DNA from: JAASSS01 sp021767745
Lineage (GTDB): Bacteria; Pseudomonadota; Gammaproteobacteria; UBA5335
DNA: 64,000 nt
Assembly (NCBI GenBank): GCA_034189165.1
Contig: JAXHVN010000034.1
Coordinates: 62,001 to 126,000, forward strand
Direction: 5' to 3'
Made by a program: the position numbers and the translations under genes. A model generated the notes under the pieces. That model saw only the letters and a program-made list of their open reading frames with translations, did no database searches and was not told the DNA's origin. Positions 16,972 to 24,588 of this stretch are shown piece by piece. Position 1 is the stretch's first letter. The number at the start of each line of letters is the position of its first letter.

Positions 16972-17709
16972 ATGAAGTCGCTTCGCCACGGAATGCTGTT
17001 GCTCGGCCTGCTGCCGATGGTCGCATTCGCGGCCGGTGACGGCGCCACGCTGCAGAGCGCGAACATCGACGTCGGCAATACCGCCTCGCTGCAGCGTGGC
17101 GCCAGGCTGTTCCACAATTACTGCCTGGGATGCCACTCGGTGGAGTACATGCGCTACAGCCGGGTGGCCGAGGATCTTGGCCTGCCGCCCGAGCTGGCGC
17201 AGGAGAGCCTGATCTTCACCGACGCCAAGCTGGGTGACCGGATCGAGATCGCCATGCCACCGGAGGCGTCGGCCGACTGGTTCGGCAAGGCGCCGCCGGA
17301 TCTGACCCTGACGGCGCGTCAGCGCGGCGTCGACTGGGTCTACACTTACCTGAACTCGTTCTATCTCGACGAGAGCAGCACCACCGGCGTCAACAACGTC
17401 GTCTTCCCGGACGTGGCGATGCCGCACGTGCTGTGGCCGCTACAGGGCTGGCAGGCGGCCAGGTTCGCGCCGGGCGAGCACGGCGCGGATCATGGCGCGT
17501 TCGAAGGCTTCGAGCTGGTCGAGGCGGGGCAGCTGACGCCGGGCGAATACGATGACGCGATCCGCGACATCACCGCCTACATGAGTTATCTCGCCGAGCC
17601 GATGCAGACCCAGCGCCAGCGCCTCGGCCTGTGGGTGCTCGCGTTCATCGCGGTGCTCGGCGGGCTGGCCTACCTGCTGAAGCAGGAATACTGGAAAGAC
17701 GTCCACTAG
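16972..17709 (+). CDS. petC: cytochrome c1 subunit of the bc1 complex
   Basis: PetC is the membrane-anchored c-type cytochrome that accepts electrons from the Rieske centre. From ATG 16972 the 245-residue protein has a Sec signal (MKSLRHGMLLLGLLPMVAFA), a heme c site CLGCH at 51-55, an axial Met candidate in VAMPHVLWPLQG, and a C-terminal anchor helix (LWVLAFIAVLGGLAYLL). An in-frame ATG at 16936 overlaps the petB stop and would add 12 residues. I prefer 16972 because AAGGA stands 7-8 bases upstream and the signal peptide is then normal. Confidence 0.94.
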   Translation: MKSLRHGMLLLGLLPMVAFAAGDGATLQSANIDVGNTASLQRGARLFHNYCLGCHSVEYMRYSRVAEDLGLPPELAQESLIFTDAKLGDRIEIAMPPEASADWFGKAPPDLTLTARQRGVDWVYTYLNSFYLDESSTTGVNNVVFPDVAMPHVLWPLQGWQAARFAPGEHGADHGAFEGFELVEAGQLTPGEYDDAIRDITAYMSYLAEPMQTQRQRLGLWVLAFIAVLGGLAYLLKQEYWKDVH

Positions 17710-17755
17710 GCGGGACCGCCAGCCGACGCAACGTCACGATCGGGGGCTGTTCGCC

Positions 17756-18355
17756 ATGATGACCTTGTACTCCAGCCAGAACTGTGCGGAATGTCACGTC
17801 CTGCGTTTTCTGCTGGCGGAGAAGGGGGTGGAGTACGAGGTCCGCTTCCTGGAAGGGGATGAGCGCCAGCAGGAACTGCTGGACCTGAACCCCTACTCGC
17901 TCGTGCCGACGCTGGTCGACCGGGACCTGGTGCTCTATGAGACCCGGGTCGCGGCGGAATACGTCGACGAGCGTTTTCCGCATCCGCCACTGATGCCGCT
18001 CGATCCGGCCGGCCGGGCCGCCACCCGGCTGGCCGTTTTCCGTGTGCTGCACGACTGGTACAGCCTGTGGCCGGACCTGGTGAACCCGGACAGCAGGCGG
18101 CGCCGGGAAGCGCGCAAGGCGCTGCGCGAGCGGCTGCTCGCCGGCAGCGCGGTGTTCGGTGCCCGCCGCTACTTCCTGAGCGACGAGTTCTCGCTGGTCG
18201 ACGCCTTCGTCGCGCCGATGCTCTGGCGCCTACCCTTCTTCCAGGTGGAGCTGCCGGCGGATGCGGGGGTGATCGAGCAATACGCGGCGCAGGTCTTTGC
18301 CCGGCCGGCGTTCCAGCAGAGCCTCACGCCCGCTGAACAGGCCATGCGGGGATGA
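17756..18355 (+). CDS. sspA: stringent starvation protein A (GST-like)
   Basis: SspA is a glutathione-S-transferase-fold protein that binds RNA polymerase in E. coli and affects stationary-phase and stress gene expression rather than acting as a GST. The 199 residues show a thioredoxin-like N domain (MMTLYSSQNCAECHVLRFLL) and a helical C domain. The surface PHP pocket of SspA is visible in FPHPPLMPLDP. Start may be either of two consecutive ATGs (17756 or 17759). It lies 46 bases after petC and overlaps sspB by 4, the common petABC-sspAB order. Confidence 0.93.
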   Translation: MMTLYSSQNCAECHVLRFLLAEKGVEYEVRFLEGDERQQELLDLNPYSLVPTLVDRDLVLYETRVAAEYVDERFPHPPLMPLDPAGRAATRLAVFRVLHDWYSLWPDLVNPDSRRRREARKALRERLLAGSAVFGARRYFLSDEFSLVDAFVAPMLWRLPFFQVELPADAGVIEQYAAQVFARPAFQQSLTPAEQAMRG

Positions 18356-18792
18356 AGCGCCGTCTCAGCTCACGCAAGCCCTACCTGCTGCGGGCGTTGT
18401 ACGACTGGATCGTCGACAACGACTGCACGCCGCACATCCTTGCCGACTGCGCCGTTGAAGGCGTGCAGGTGCCCCCGGGCTATGCCCAGGAAGGGCGCAT
18501 CGTGCTGAACGTCGCGCCAGCCGCGGTGCAGGCCCTCGCGCTGGATAACGACGCGGTCCGCTTCAGCGCCCGCTTCGGCGGCCGGCCCTGCTCGGTCTTC
18601 CTGCCGATCGAGGCGGTGCTGGCGATCTACGATCGCGAGCACGGCCAGGGCATGATGTTCCCGGCCGGCGCCGAGGGCGAGCTCGAACGACCGCCGGCAG
18701 CCGAAGAGGGTGCCGGTGACCCGCCGCCCGACGAGCCGGACCCGTCCGGCGGCGGTGGCCGGGATCGCTCCCATCTGAAGGTGGTCAAGTAG
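18352..18792 (+). CDS. sspB: ClpXP protease specificity-enhancing factor SspB
   Basis: SspB is an adapter that binds ssrA-tagged and other substrates and delivers them to ClpXP. The 146-residue protein has the folded substrate-binding domain (about 1-105, KPYLLRALYDWIVDNDCTPH, with the ARFGG strand). A flexible Pro/Glu/Asp/Gly-rich linker (about 106-137) follows, then a short basic-hydrophobic tail HLKVVK matching the ClpX-binding (XB) motif. It is translationally coupled to sspA through ATGA. It ends 26 bases from the convergent diaA stop. Confidence 0.94.
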   Translation: MKRRLSSRKPYLLRALYDWIVDNDCTPHILADCAVEGVQVPPGYAQEGRIVLNVAPAAVQALALDNDAVRFSARFGGRPCSVFLPIEAVLAIYDREHGQGMMFPAGAEGELERPPAAEEGAGDPPPDEPDPSGGGGRDRSHLKVVK

Positions 18793-18818
18793 GCCGCACT
18801 GGACGCGGCGGCGGTTGG

Positions 18819-19418
18819 TCAGTCCGCCGGCGGCCCGAACAGCTGCAGGTCGATCAGATCGCACAGGCAGTGCAGCAGCAGAATGTGGGTTTCCTGGGCC
18901 CGCGCCGTCGACTGGGTCGGGACCCGCAGTTCCACATCGCCCGCGGTCAGCAGCGGCGCCAGGCTGCCGCCGTCGCGGCCGGTGAGGGCGATCACGTTCA
19001 TCTCCCGCTCGTGCGCGGCCTCCACGGCCGCGTTCACGTTCGCGGAACGACCGCTGGTCGATAGCGCCAGCAGCACGTCGGGTGCATGGCCGAGCGCCCG
19101 CACCTGCTTGGCGAAGACGTCGGTGAAGGCGTAGTCGTTGCCGATCGAGGTCAGCGTGGAGGTGTCGGTGGTCAGGGCGATCGCCGGCAGCCCCGGCCGC
19201 TCCCGCTCGAAGCGGTTGAGCAGTTCGGCGGCGAAGTGTTGGGCATCGGCTGCCGAGCCGCCGTTGCCGCAGCTCAGGATCTTGCCGCCCTCGATCAGCG
19301 CGTGCGTGAGCAACTGCGCGGCTGTCACCAACGGCTGCGCCAGCGTCTCCAGCGCCTGTTCCTTGACGGCGATGCTGTCGGCGAAATGCTGGCCGACGCG
19401 TTCGACGAGATCGCTCAT
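18819..19418 (-). CDS. diaA: SIS-domain DnaA initiator-associating protein DiaA
   Basis: The 199 residues form a single SIS domain of the GmhA/DiaA type: KILSCGNGGSAADAQHFAAEL, RPGLPAIALTTDTS, DVLLALSTSGRSANV and a QETHILLLHCLCDLID C-terminal stretch. DiaA stimulates replication initiation by multimerising DnaA; GmhA is sedoheptulose-7-phosphate isomerase. The lpoA-yraN-diaA gene order and the RFERERPGLPAIALTTD region fit DiaA better, but an isomerase role cannot be excluded from sequence. The ATG has AGGTGA close upstream. Confidence 0.82.
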   Translation of the reverse strand: MSDLVERVGQHFADSIAVKEQALETLAQPLVTAAQLLTHALIEGGKILSCGNGGSAADAQHFAAELLNRFERERPGLPAIALTTDTSTLTSIGNDYAFTDVFAKQVRALGHAPDVLLALSTSGRSANVNAAVEAAHEREMNVIALTGRDGGSLAPLLTAGDVELRVPTQSTARAQETHILLLHCLCDLIDLQLFGPPAD

Positions 19419-19433
19419 GCGTCACCTGGGTTG

Positions 19434-19808
19434 CTAGGGCCAATCCGGCCGGAAGGCGTCCCGGATCCAATCGACCGCGGGCGCGGCAATATCGCCATCC
19501 AGGGCGAGTACGTCAAATCGCACGGGCGTTGTGGCGGCAGCCGGATGGCGGGCGAGGTAGTCCTGCGCGGCAAGGATGAGCCGCCGCTGCTTGCGCGTAT
19601 CGATGCTCGCGGCAGCACCGCCGAAGCGCTGGCCGCGCCGGTGCCGGACCTCGACCACCACCAGCAGCTGGCCCTGGCGCATCAGCAGGTCGATCTCTCC
19701 GCCCCGACAGCGGTAGTTTCGCGTTACCAGCTGCAGGCCGTGCTTTTCCAGATACCGGCAGGCAATGCGCTCGGCCTGCGCGCCACGCGGCTCAGACGCT
19801 GCCGTCAT
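19434..19808 (-). CDS. yraN: YraN family putative endonuclease-like protein (UPF0102)
   Basis: This is a small protein of the restriction-endonuclease-like fold whose cellular role is still unclear. The 124 residues carry the family core GGEIDLL (36-42) and VVEVRHR (51-57), giving the E-D-ExR/K arrangement of the nuclease superfamily, plus a KQRRLILAAQDYL helix. The ATG at 19808 overlaps the end of lpoA by 17 bases and gives the normal size. A longer in-frame extension is lpoA shadow. It lies 15 bases before diaA. Confidence 0.9.
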   Translation of the reverse strand: MTAASEPRGAQAERIACRYLEKHGLQLVTRNYRCRGGEIDLLMRQGQLLVVVEVRHRRGQRFGGAAASIDTRKQRRLILAAQDYLARHPAAATTPVRFDVLALDGDIAAPAVDWIRDAFRPDWP

Positions 19809-21633
19809 GCCACGGTCGGGCCCGGCCGGAGCGGAAAACTCCCCACGGCAGACTGCGCTGCACACGGTTGCTCTCGCTGCTCAGCATGCCCGTGGCGCCC
19901 GGGTAATAGTAGATCGACCCGGCGCCGTCGAGCAGCGCGGTCAGGCCGTAGGCGTCGTAGCCGAGCGCGTACAGCCGTGGCCGTTCGGCGAAGCTGCCCT
20001 GCCAGTAGCGTTGCAGCATGCTCGTCACGGGAAAGCGATCCGGCTCGAGGCTCCACGGCATGTCGGGGAAGCGTACGCCCTCCAGATCGCGGTCGGCCGT
20101 GCTTGGCGTGCCGCCATAAACGTGAGAGGTGGCATAGATCGACAGGTCGTCACCGCCGTGGTAGCGGATCTGCGGCACGATGCCGCGCGCCTGATCGGGA
20201 AAGGCGGCGAGGAACACGGCATCGTCTGCGCCGGCGTCCTTCAGCAGCGCCCGCAGGGTGGCGCCATGATCGGCGCGCCCCGTGTCGTAGCGACGGGCCG
20301 CGACGAGCTGGCCGCCCAGCGCCTCGTAGCGGGCCGTGAAGGCCGCAAGCAGGCGCTCGCCCCAGTCGTTCTCCGGTACCAGCGCACGGGTGCGGTACTG
20401 GCCCGACGCGTGGATCTTCTCCGCCACCAGGCGGGCTTCGGCGTCGGGCGAGAGGGTGAACTGATAGAGGCCCGCGGGCGGACTGCCATCGGCCTCGTTC
20501 AGCGCCAGCACCGGCACCGGAAGCCGTTCCAGACCGGCCAGCGAGCCGACCGCTTCCTTGGTCAGCGGGCCAACGACCCACTGCGCCCCGGCGGCCACGG
20601 CCTCGCGATAGGTCGTGGCCGCATCCTCGCCGGCATCGTAGATGAGCGTTCGCCCGGACCGGCTCGTGCCTTGTGTCTCGGCCTCCAGCTGCGCTGCGAG
20701 GAAGCCATCGCGCACGGCGGCAGCCGCGGTGCCGTAACGGCCGGAGAGCGGCAGCAGCAGCGCGATGTGATCCGGGGCACGGCCCCGCCGGGCGAGACGT
20801 TCGGTCATCTCCGCCGCCAGCGGTTGGCCGGGGTGCGATCGGTAGCGGCGCTGCCAGTCGGCGATTGCCGCCGCGGTCCGCTCCGGGCCCTGCCAGCTGT
20901 TGCGCCAGATGACCGCCAGTTCCCGCCAGCCGCTCGTTTCGGCGTCGAGCCCGGTCCGGGCGTCGGGGGCTTCTACCGCTTGCAGCAGCTGCCAGACGCG
21001 GGCCGTCTCGGCCTCGTCGATCTCGCCGAGCAACGTGCGCCGGCGCATCAGGCTGCCGAGGGCGGCCTCCGGTTCGCCCAGCCGCTGCTGTGCCTGTGCG
21101 AGCCGATCGAGCCGGGCGGCAGCCAGAGTCGTATTGGCCGGCGGCTCGGACCATTCCAGCAGCGTGATCACGGCCGGAGCCCGATTGTCGATGAGCGCCA
21201 GATCCGCCTGTAGCAGGGCGAGCCGCTGCCGGCCGGCGGCGTCGGCAGGCGGACGCTGTTCGAGTTCGGTGACCAGCGCCTGCGCGCGCTCCCGCTCCCC
21301 CGCCAGCAGCAGCAGCTGCGCCGCGCGCAGCCGGGCCGAGCCCGCCTGCGCGTCGCCGAGGCCTTCGGCCCGTTCCAGGTAGGCCTGCGCCGCGGCCGCG
21401 TAACGTCCCGCTTCGGCCAGTCGTTCGGCCGCGGTGAAGGGCGCCGGCGTGTCTGCAGGGGTGGGCGCCGGCGGGGCTGCCTGGTCCTGCGGCGTCTGCA
21501 TCGTGCCGGCGCAGCCGGTCAGCGCCAGCAGGATCGCGATCAAGCCGGGGCGCAGGTGATGGCGACTCGGCCGGGTGAGGCGGTGATAGCATCCGGTGCC
21601 GCGACGGGCGCGGGGGCGGCAAGAGCTGAACAT
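19792..21633 (-). CDS. lpoA: LpoA-type outer-membrane lipoprotein activator of penicillin-binding protein
   Basis: In E. coli LpoA spans the periplasm and activates PBP1a. The 613-residue product has a lipobox (ALTG before Cys41), an N-terminal helical TPR-like part (about 60-250), and a C-terminal periplasmic-binding-protein fold (HIALLLPLSGRYG onward). The start is uncertain. ATG 21633 has AGGA 6 bases upstream but gives a long 30-residue n-region and coincides with the rsmI start on the other strand. A TTG at 21543 would leave too short a signal. It is first in the lpoA-yraN-diaA run. Confidence 0.88.
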   Translation of the reverse strand: MFSSCRPRARRGTGCYHRLTRPSRHHLRPGLIAILLALTGCAGTMQTPQDQAAPPAPTPADTPAPFTAAERLAEAGRYAAAAQAYLERAEGLGDAQAGSARLRAAQLLLLAGERERAQALVTELEQRPPADAAGRQRLALLQADLALIDNRAPAVITLLEWSEPPANTTLAAARLDRLAQAQQRLGEPEAALGSLMRRRTLLGEIDEAETARVWQLLQAVEAPDARTGLDAETSGWRELAVIWRNSWQGPERTAAAIADWQRRYRSHPGQPLAAEMTERLARRGRAPDHIALLLPLSGRYGTAAAAVRDGFLAAQLEAETQGTSRSGRTLIYDAGEDAATTYREAVAAGAQWVVGPLTKEAVGSLAGLERLPVPVLALNEADGSPPAGLYQFTLSPDAEARLVAEKIHASGQYRTRALVPENDWGERLLAAFTARYEALGGQLVAARRYDTGRADHGATLRALLKDAGADDAVFLAAFPDQARGIVPQIRYHGGDDLSIYATSHVYGGTPSTADRDLEGVRFPDMPWSLEPDRFPVTSMLQRYWQGSFAERPRLYALGYDAYGLTALLDGAGSIYYYPGATGMLSSESNRVQRSLPWGVFRSGRARPWHDGSV

Positions 21634-22525
21634 GAACGATCCTGGTACCGAAGCGGAGGCAGTGCGCTGGGTCGAGCCCGGTGCCTTGTATGTGGTGGCG
21701 ACGCCGATCGGCAATCTCGCGGATCTTGGCCAGCGTGCCGCCGCGGTGTTGACACAGGTCGATCTCGTCGTGGCTGAGGATACCCGGCGGGCCGGGGTTC
21801 TGCTATCACACATCGGCGCCGGTGTCGGCGTGCTTTCGCTGCACGAGCACAACGAGGCCGAGCGGGTCAGCACCTGTCTGCAGCGGCTGATGAAGGGCGA
21901 GAGCCTGGCGCTGATCAGCGATGCCGGCACGCCGCTGATCAGTGATCCGGGCTTTCAGCTGGTGCGTGCCGCGGCGCAGGCGGACGTGGCGATCTACAGC
22001 GTGCCCGGCCCCTGCGCCGCTATCGCGGCACTGGCCGCAAGTGCGCTGCCGCCGGATCGCTTCGTCTTTGAGGGATTCCTGCCCGAGCGAGCCGCGGCGC
22101 GGCGCCGGCGGCTGCAGCAGCTCGCCGACGATCCGCGCACCCTCATCTGCTACGAGTCGCCGCGGCGGCTGGCGGCGTGCCTGGCCGATGCCGCGCTCGC
22201 CCTCGGCGAGACGCGGGCGGCCAGCGTGGGTCGCGAGCTCAGCAAGCGCTTCGAGACCCATCATCGGGGTTCGCTGGGTGAGCTGGCGCGGCAGTTCGCC
22301 GCCGAGCCCGCACGCGGGGAGATCGTGCTGTGCATCGCCGGGGCGGCTGGCAGCCGCGAGGAACTGGTGCAGCCGAGCCCGCGCGAGGCCATCGCCGCAC
22401 TCAGCGAGGCGTTGCCGCCGGCGCAGGCGGCGCGGCTGGCCGTGCGCCTGTTCGGCGGCGATCGGGCGCGGTGGTATGCGCTGGCACAGGCGACAGGGCA
22501 GGGGCCGTCTGGTCGGAATCGTTGA
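21632..22525 (+). CDS. rsmI: 16S rRNA (cytidine(1402)-2'-O)-methyltransferase
   Basis: RsmI is an SAM-dependent enzyme of the tetrapyrrole-methylase fold that modifies C1402 of 16S rRNA; rsmH in this window modifies the same base at N4. In 297 residues it shows ALYVVATPIGNLADL, VAEDTRRAGVLLSHIG, ALISDAGTPLISDPG and VPGPCAAIAAL. The ATG sits in the same CATG that begins lpoA on the opposite strand, and the ribosome-binding site is weak (AAGAG). Divergent rsmI/lpoA order is the E. coli arrangement. Confidence 0.95.
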   Translation: MNDPGTEAEAVRWVEPGALYVVATPIGNLADLGQRAAAVLTQVDLVVAEDTRRAGVLLSHIGAGVGVLSLHEHNEAERVSTCLQRLMKGESLALISDAGTPLISDPGFQLVRAAAQADVAIYSVPGPCAAIAALAASALPPDRFVFEGFLPERAAARRRRLQQLADDPRTLICYESPRRLAACLADAALALGETRAASVGRELSKRFETHHRGSLGELARQFAAEPARGEIVLCIAGAAGSREELVQPSPREAIAALSEALPPAQAARLAVRLFGGDRARWYALAQATGQGPSGRNR

Positions 22526-22549
22526 TTTCGCCGGCCGGCGCCTTATCCT
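22522..22549 (+). promoter_or_regulatory. candidate sigma-70 promoter of rnpB
   Basis: TTGATT (22522-22527) and TATCCT (22544-22549) are separated by 16 bases. The predicted transcription start falls about 7-8 bases downstream, exactly where the RNase P RNA P1 helix begins. The -35 overlaps the last codon of rsmI. A strong dedicated promoter is expected for this abundant RNA. Confidence 0.6.
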
Positions 22550-22556
22550 GCCTGCT

Positions 22557-22907
22557 GGAGCCAGCCAGGCAGTCGCTGCGCACGCAGAGGAAAGTCCGGG
22601 CTCCACAGGGCAAGGTGCCAGGTAACGCCTGGGGGGCGCGAGCCCACGGAAAGTGCCACAGAAAAGATACCGCCGCGGCCCCGCGTCGCGGTAAGGGTGA
22701 AATGGTGCGGTAAGAGCGCACCGCGCCGGTGGCAACACCGGTGGCAGGGTAAACCCCACCTGGAGCAAGACCAAATAGGAGGGCGAGGCGCAAGCCGGCG
22801 TGCGGCCCGTACGCTGCCCTCGGGTAGGTCGCTCGAGGCGCACGGTGACGTGCGTCCCAGATGAATGACTGCCCTCGACAGAACCCGGCTTATCGGCTGG
22901 CTCTTCT
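22557..22907 (+). ncRNA. rnpB: RNase P RNA (M1 RNA, bacterial type A)
   Basis: This is the catalytic RNA that removes 5' leaders from pre-tRNAs. About 350 bases align with the E. coli type. The P1 helix pairs GAGCCAGCC (22558-22566) with GGCTGGCTC (22895-22903). The conserved GAGGAAAGTCCGGGCTCC begins at 22587, GGTAACGCCTGG follows, and AAGGGTGAAA, GGTAAGAGCGCACCGC, GTAAACCCCACC and GAGCAAGACCAAATA are all present. The universal 3' block with AGATGAATGACTG and ACAGAACCCGGCTTAT is near 22859-22893. Ends are estimated from P1, to within a few bases. Confidence 0.97.
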
Positions 22908-22919
22908 TTACACCGCTAA

Positions 22920-22955
22920 CGCCTGCGCGCAGGGAGCCCTTCCTGCGCGCAGGCG
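22920..22955 (+). terminator. strong hairpin downstream of rnpB
   Basis: A perfect 14-bp stem (CGCCTGCGCGCAGG against CCTGCGCGCAGGCG) closes an 8-base loop, 12 bases after the estimated rnpB 3' end. It is the obvious candidate for stopping rnpB transcription. The sequence after it (CTCCGTGTGC) has no T-run, so it is not a textbook intrinsic terminator. It could also act as a 3' processing or pausing signal. The rest of the gap up to the mra promoter shows no gene. Confidence 0.5.
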
Positions 22956-23088
22956 CTCCGTGTGCTGCATGCCGTTCGTCATGCGAGGCAAGCGCTTGTT
23001 CTTCCGAGAAACTCATCTGCCGCCGGCGTTTCGGCAAGCGGATGATATGTAAGAAAAAACACCCCGCCGAGATCTCCCTAAAGTTTCG

Positions 23089-23117
23089 TTGACAGTGGGC
23101 GAAACCCCTCCCATAGT
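23089..23117 (+). promoter_or_regulatory. mra promoter (sigma-70) for the division and cell-wall cluster
   Basis: A perfect TTGACA (23089-23094) is followed after exactly 17 bases by CATAGT (23112-23117). This is the best housekeeping promoter in the window. Transcription would start near 23124. The equivalent Pmra drives the dcw cluster in E. coli. The phased MraZ-type repeats begin right at the -10, so this promoter is the likely autoregulation point. Confidence 0.85.
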
Positions 23118-23161
23118 GTCGCGCAGTGGGGCGCAGTGGTGCTCGGTGGGGAAAATTGGAA
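23117..23161 (+). promoter_or_regulatory. MraZ operator: five pentamers phased every 10 bases
   Basis: TG-rich pentamers start at 23117, 23127, 23137, 23147 and 23157 (TGTCG, TGGGG, TGGTG, TGGGG, TGGAA), each followed by a 5-base spacer. Three match the published TGGGN-N5 repeat that MraZ rings bind upstream of their own operon. They cover the -10 edge, the transcription start and the leader, so binding would block the mra promoter. The outer two copies are degenerate. Confidence 0.78.
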
Positions 23162-23194
23162 GGAACCGGCGAATCAGCCAACCGCGTCCAGTTC

Positions 23195-23644
23195 ATGGGG
23201 CATGCCAGCGTGTCCATGGACGACAAGGGCCGGCTGGCCATCCCCAAGAAGCATCGCGGGCCGTTGCAGGCGGCCTGCGGCGGCACGGTGGTGGTGACCG
23301 CGGATACGACGGGTGCGTTGCTGGTGTTCCCCTACCCGGAATGGTGCGATTTCGCCGATCGCCTGATGCAGTTGCCCAACAGCGGCGCTAACGCCGTGGT
23401 GCGGGATCTGCAGCGGCTGTATTGGGGTTATGCCGAAACGCTGACACTCGATGGTCAGGGGCGTTTCGCCACCACCACGCAGCAGCGGGCGCTCGCTGGG
23501 CTGGAGAAGAGCTGCGTGATCGTCGGCATCGGTCGCAAGCTCGAGGTCTGGTCGGAGGCGCGCTGGCAGGCGCGCCTGCGGCTGCCGGAGCTGGACGAGG
23601 CGCGCACGATGCACCTCGCGCAGCTCAACGACTTCGTCATCTAG
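23195..23644 (+). CDS. mraZ: transcriptional regulator MraZ
   Basis: MraZ is a ring-forming DNA-binding protein with two AbrB-like repeats; it represses its own promoter at the head of the dcw cluster. From ATG 23195 the product has 149 residues with the repeat motifs SMDDKGRLAIPKK and TLDGQGRFATT. The start is uncertain. AAGGA (23160-23164) is about 30 bases from this ATG, with no start codon at normal spacing. A TTG at 23156 would add 13 residues beyond the usual family N terminus. It overlaps rsmH by one base (TAGTG). Confidence 0.9.
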   Translation: MGHASVSMDDKGRLAIPKKHRGPLQAACGGTVVVTADTTGALLVFPYPEWCDFADRLMQLPNSGANAVVRDLQRLYWGYAETLTLDGQGRFATTTQQRALAGLEKSCVIVGIGRKLEVWSEARWQARLRLPELDEARTMHLAQLNDFVI

Positions 23645-24588
23645 TGACGCAGGCAGGGCAAGGACAGGGCCACGAACCGGTACTTCGCGATGCGGTGATC
23701 GAGGCCCTGGCGGGGGCGGGCGAGAACCGCCGCTACATCGACGGCACGTTCGGGCGCGGCGGGCACAGCCGTGCATTGTTGGGCAGGTTACCGCCGGAGG
23801 CGCGACTGTTGGTCATGGACCGGGATCCGCAGGCAATCGCAGCCGCGCGAGTACTCGCCGCGGAGGATGCGCGCGTGTCGGTCGCGGCAGGTCCCTTCAG
23901 TGGCTGGCCGATCGCGGCGCACCAGCAGGGCTGGGAGGCGATCGATGGCCTGCTGCTCGATCTCGGCGTGTCCTCGCCGCAGCTCGACGATCCCGCCCGC
24001 GGCTTCAGCTTCCGCCACGACGGCCCGCTGGACATGCGCATGGGCGAGACCGGGCCGACCGCTGCCGACTGGCTCGCCACGGTGGCGGAGGCCGAGCTCT
24101 CGCAGGTACTGCGCGAGCTCGGCGAGGAACGCTTCCATCGCCGCATCGCCCGCGCCATCGTCACCGCCCGGGCGCAGCAGCCGATCACCCGGACCGGGCA
24201 GTTGGCGGCGCTGGTGGCCGCTGCGGTACCCACCCGCGAGCCGGGCAAGGATCCGGCGACGCGTACCTTCCAGGCGATCCGCATCCGGCTCAACGATGAG
24301 CTGGGCGAGCTGGACCGTGCGCTGGCGCCGCTGCCGGACTGGCTCGCCCCCCGTGGCCGCTGCGCCATCATCAGCTTCCATTCGCTCGAGGATCGGCGGG
24401 TCAAGCGCTTTCTGCGCGATCACAGCCGTGACGATCCGGCGAGCGCCCGCCTGCCGGTGCAGCCGCCACCGCCGCCGCTGCGCCTGCTCGGCAGGGCGCA
24501 GCGTCCGGATGCCGCCGAGCGGGCGGCCAACCCTCGTTCCCGCAGCGCCGTGCTGCGGCTCGCCGAGCGCCGCCCATGCGCGGCCTGA
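23644..24588 (+). CDS. rsmH: 16S rRNA (cytosine(1402)-N(4))-methyltransferase
   Basis: RsmH methylates N4 of C1402 in the ribosomal P site, the partner modification to RsmI. The 314 residues contain HEPVLRDAVIEAL, the SAM motif IDGTFGRGGHSRALL, LLLDLGVSSPQLDDPARGFSF, and ISFHSLEDRRVKRFLR. The start is GTG 23644, overlapping the mraZ stop by one base. A longer in-frame start inside mraZ would add unrelated shadow sequence. It overlaps ftsL by 13 bases. Confidence 0.96.
   Translation: MTQAGQGQGHEPVLRDAVIEALAGAGENRRYIDGTFGRGGHSRALLGRLPPEARLLVMDRDPQAIAAARVLAAEDARVSVAAGPFSGWPIAAHQQGWEAIDGLLLDLGVSSPQLDDPARGFSFRHDGPLDMRMGETGPTAADWLATVAEAELSQVLRELGEERFHRRIARAIVTARAQQPITRTGQLAALVAAAVPTREPGKDPATRTFQAIRIRLNDELGELDRALAPLPDWLAPRGRCAIISFHSLEDRRVKRFLRDHSRDDPASARLPVQPPPPPLRLLGRAQRPDAAERAANPRSRSAVLRLAERRPCAA

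Noticed and set aside
21543..21633. lpoA starting at TTG 21543
   Set aside because: It would leave a signal with no positive n-region (M-I-A-I-L-L...), unlikely for a lipoprotein, though the ATG chosen is itself unusual.
22861..23092. Small open frames of 63-75 codons over the rnpB 3' end and the following gap
   Set aside because: They start inside the RNase P RNA conserved core and have no coding character.
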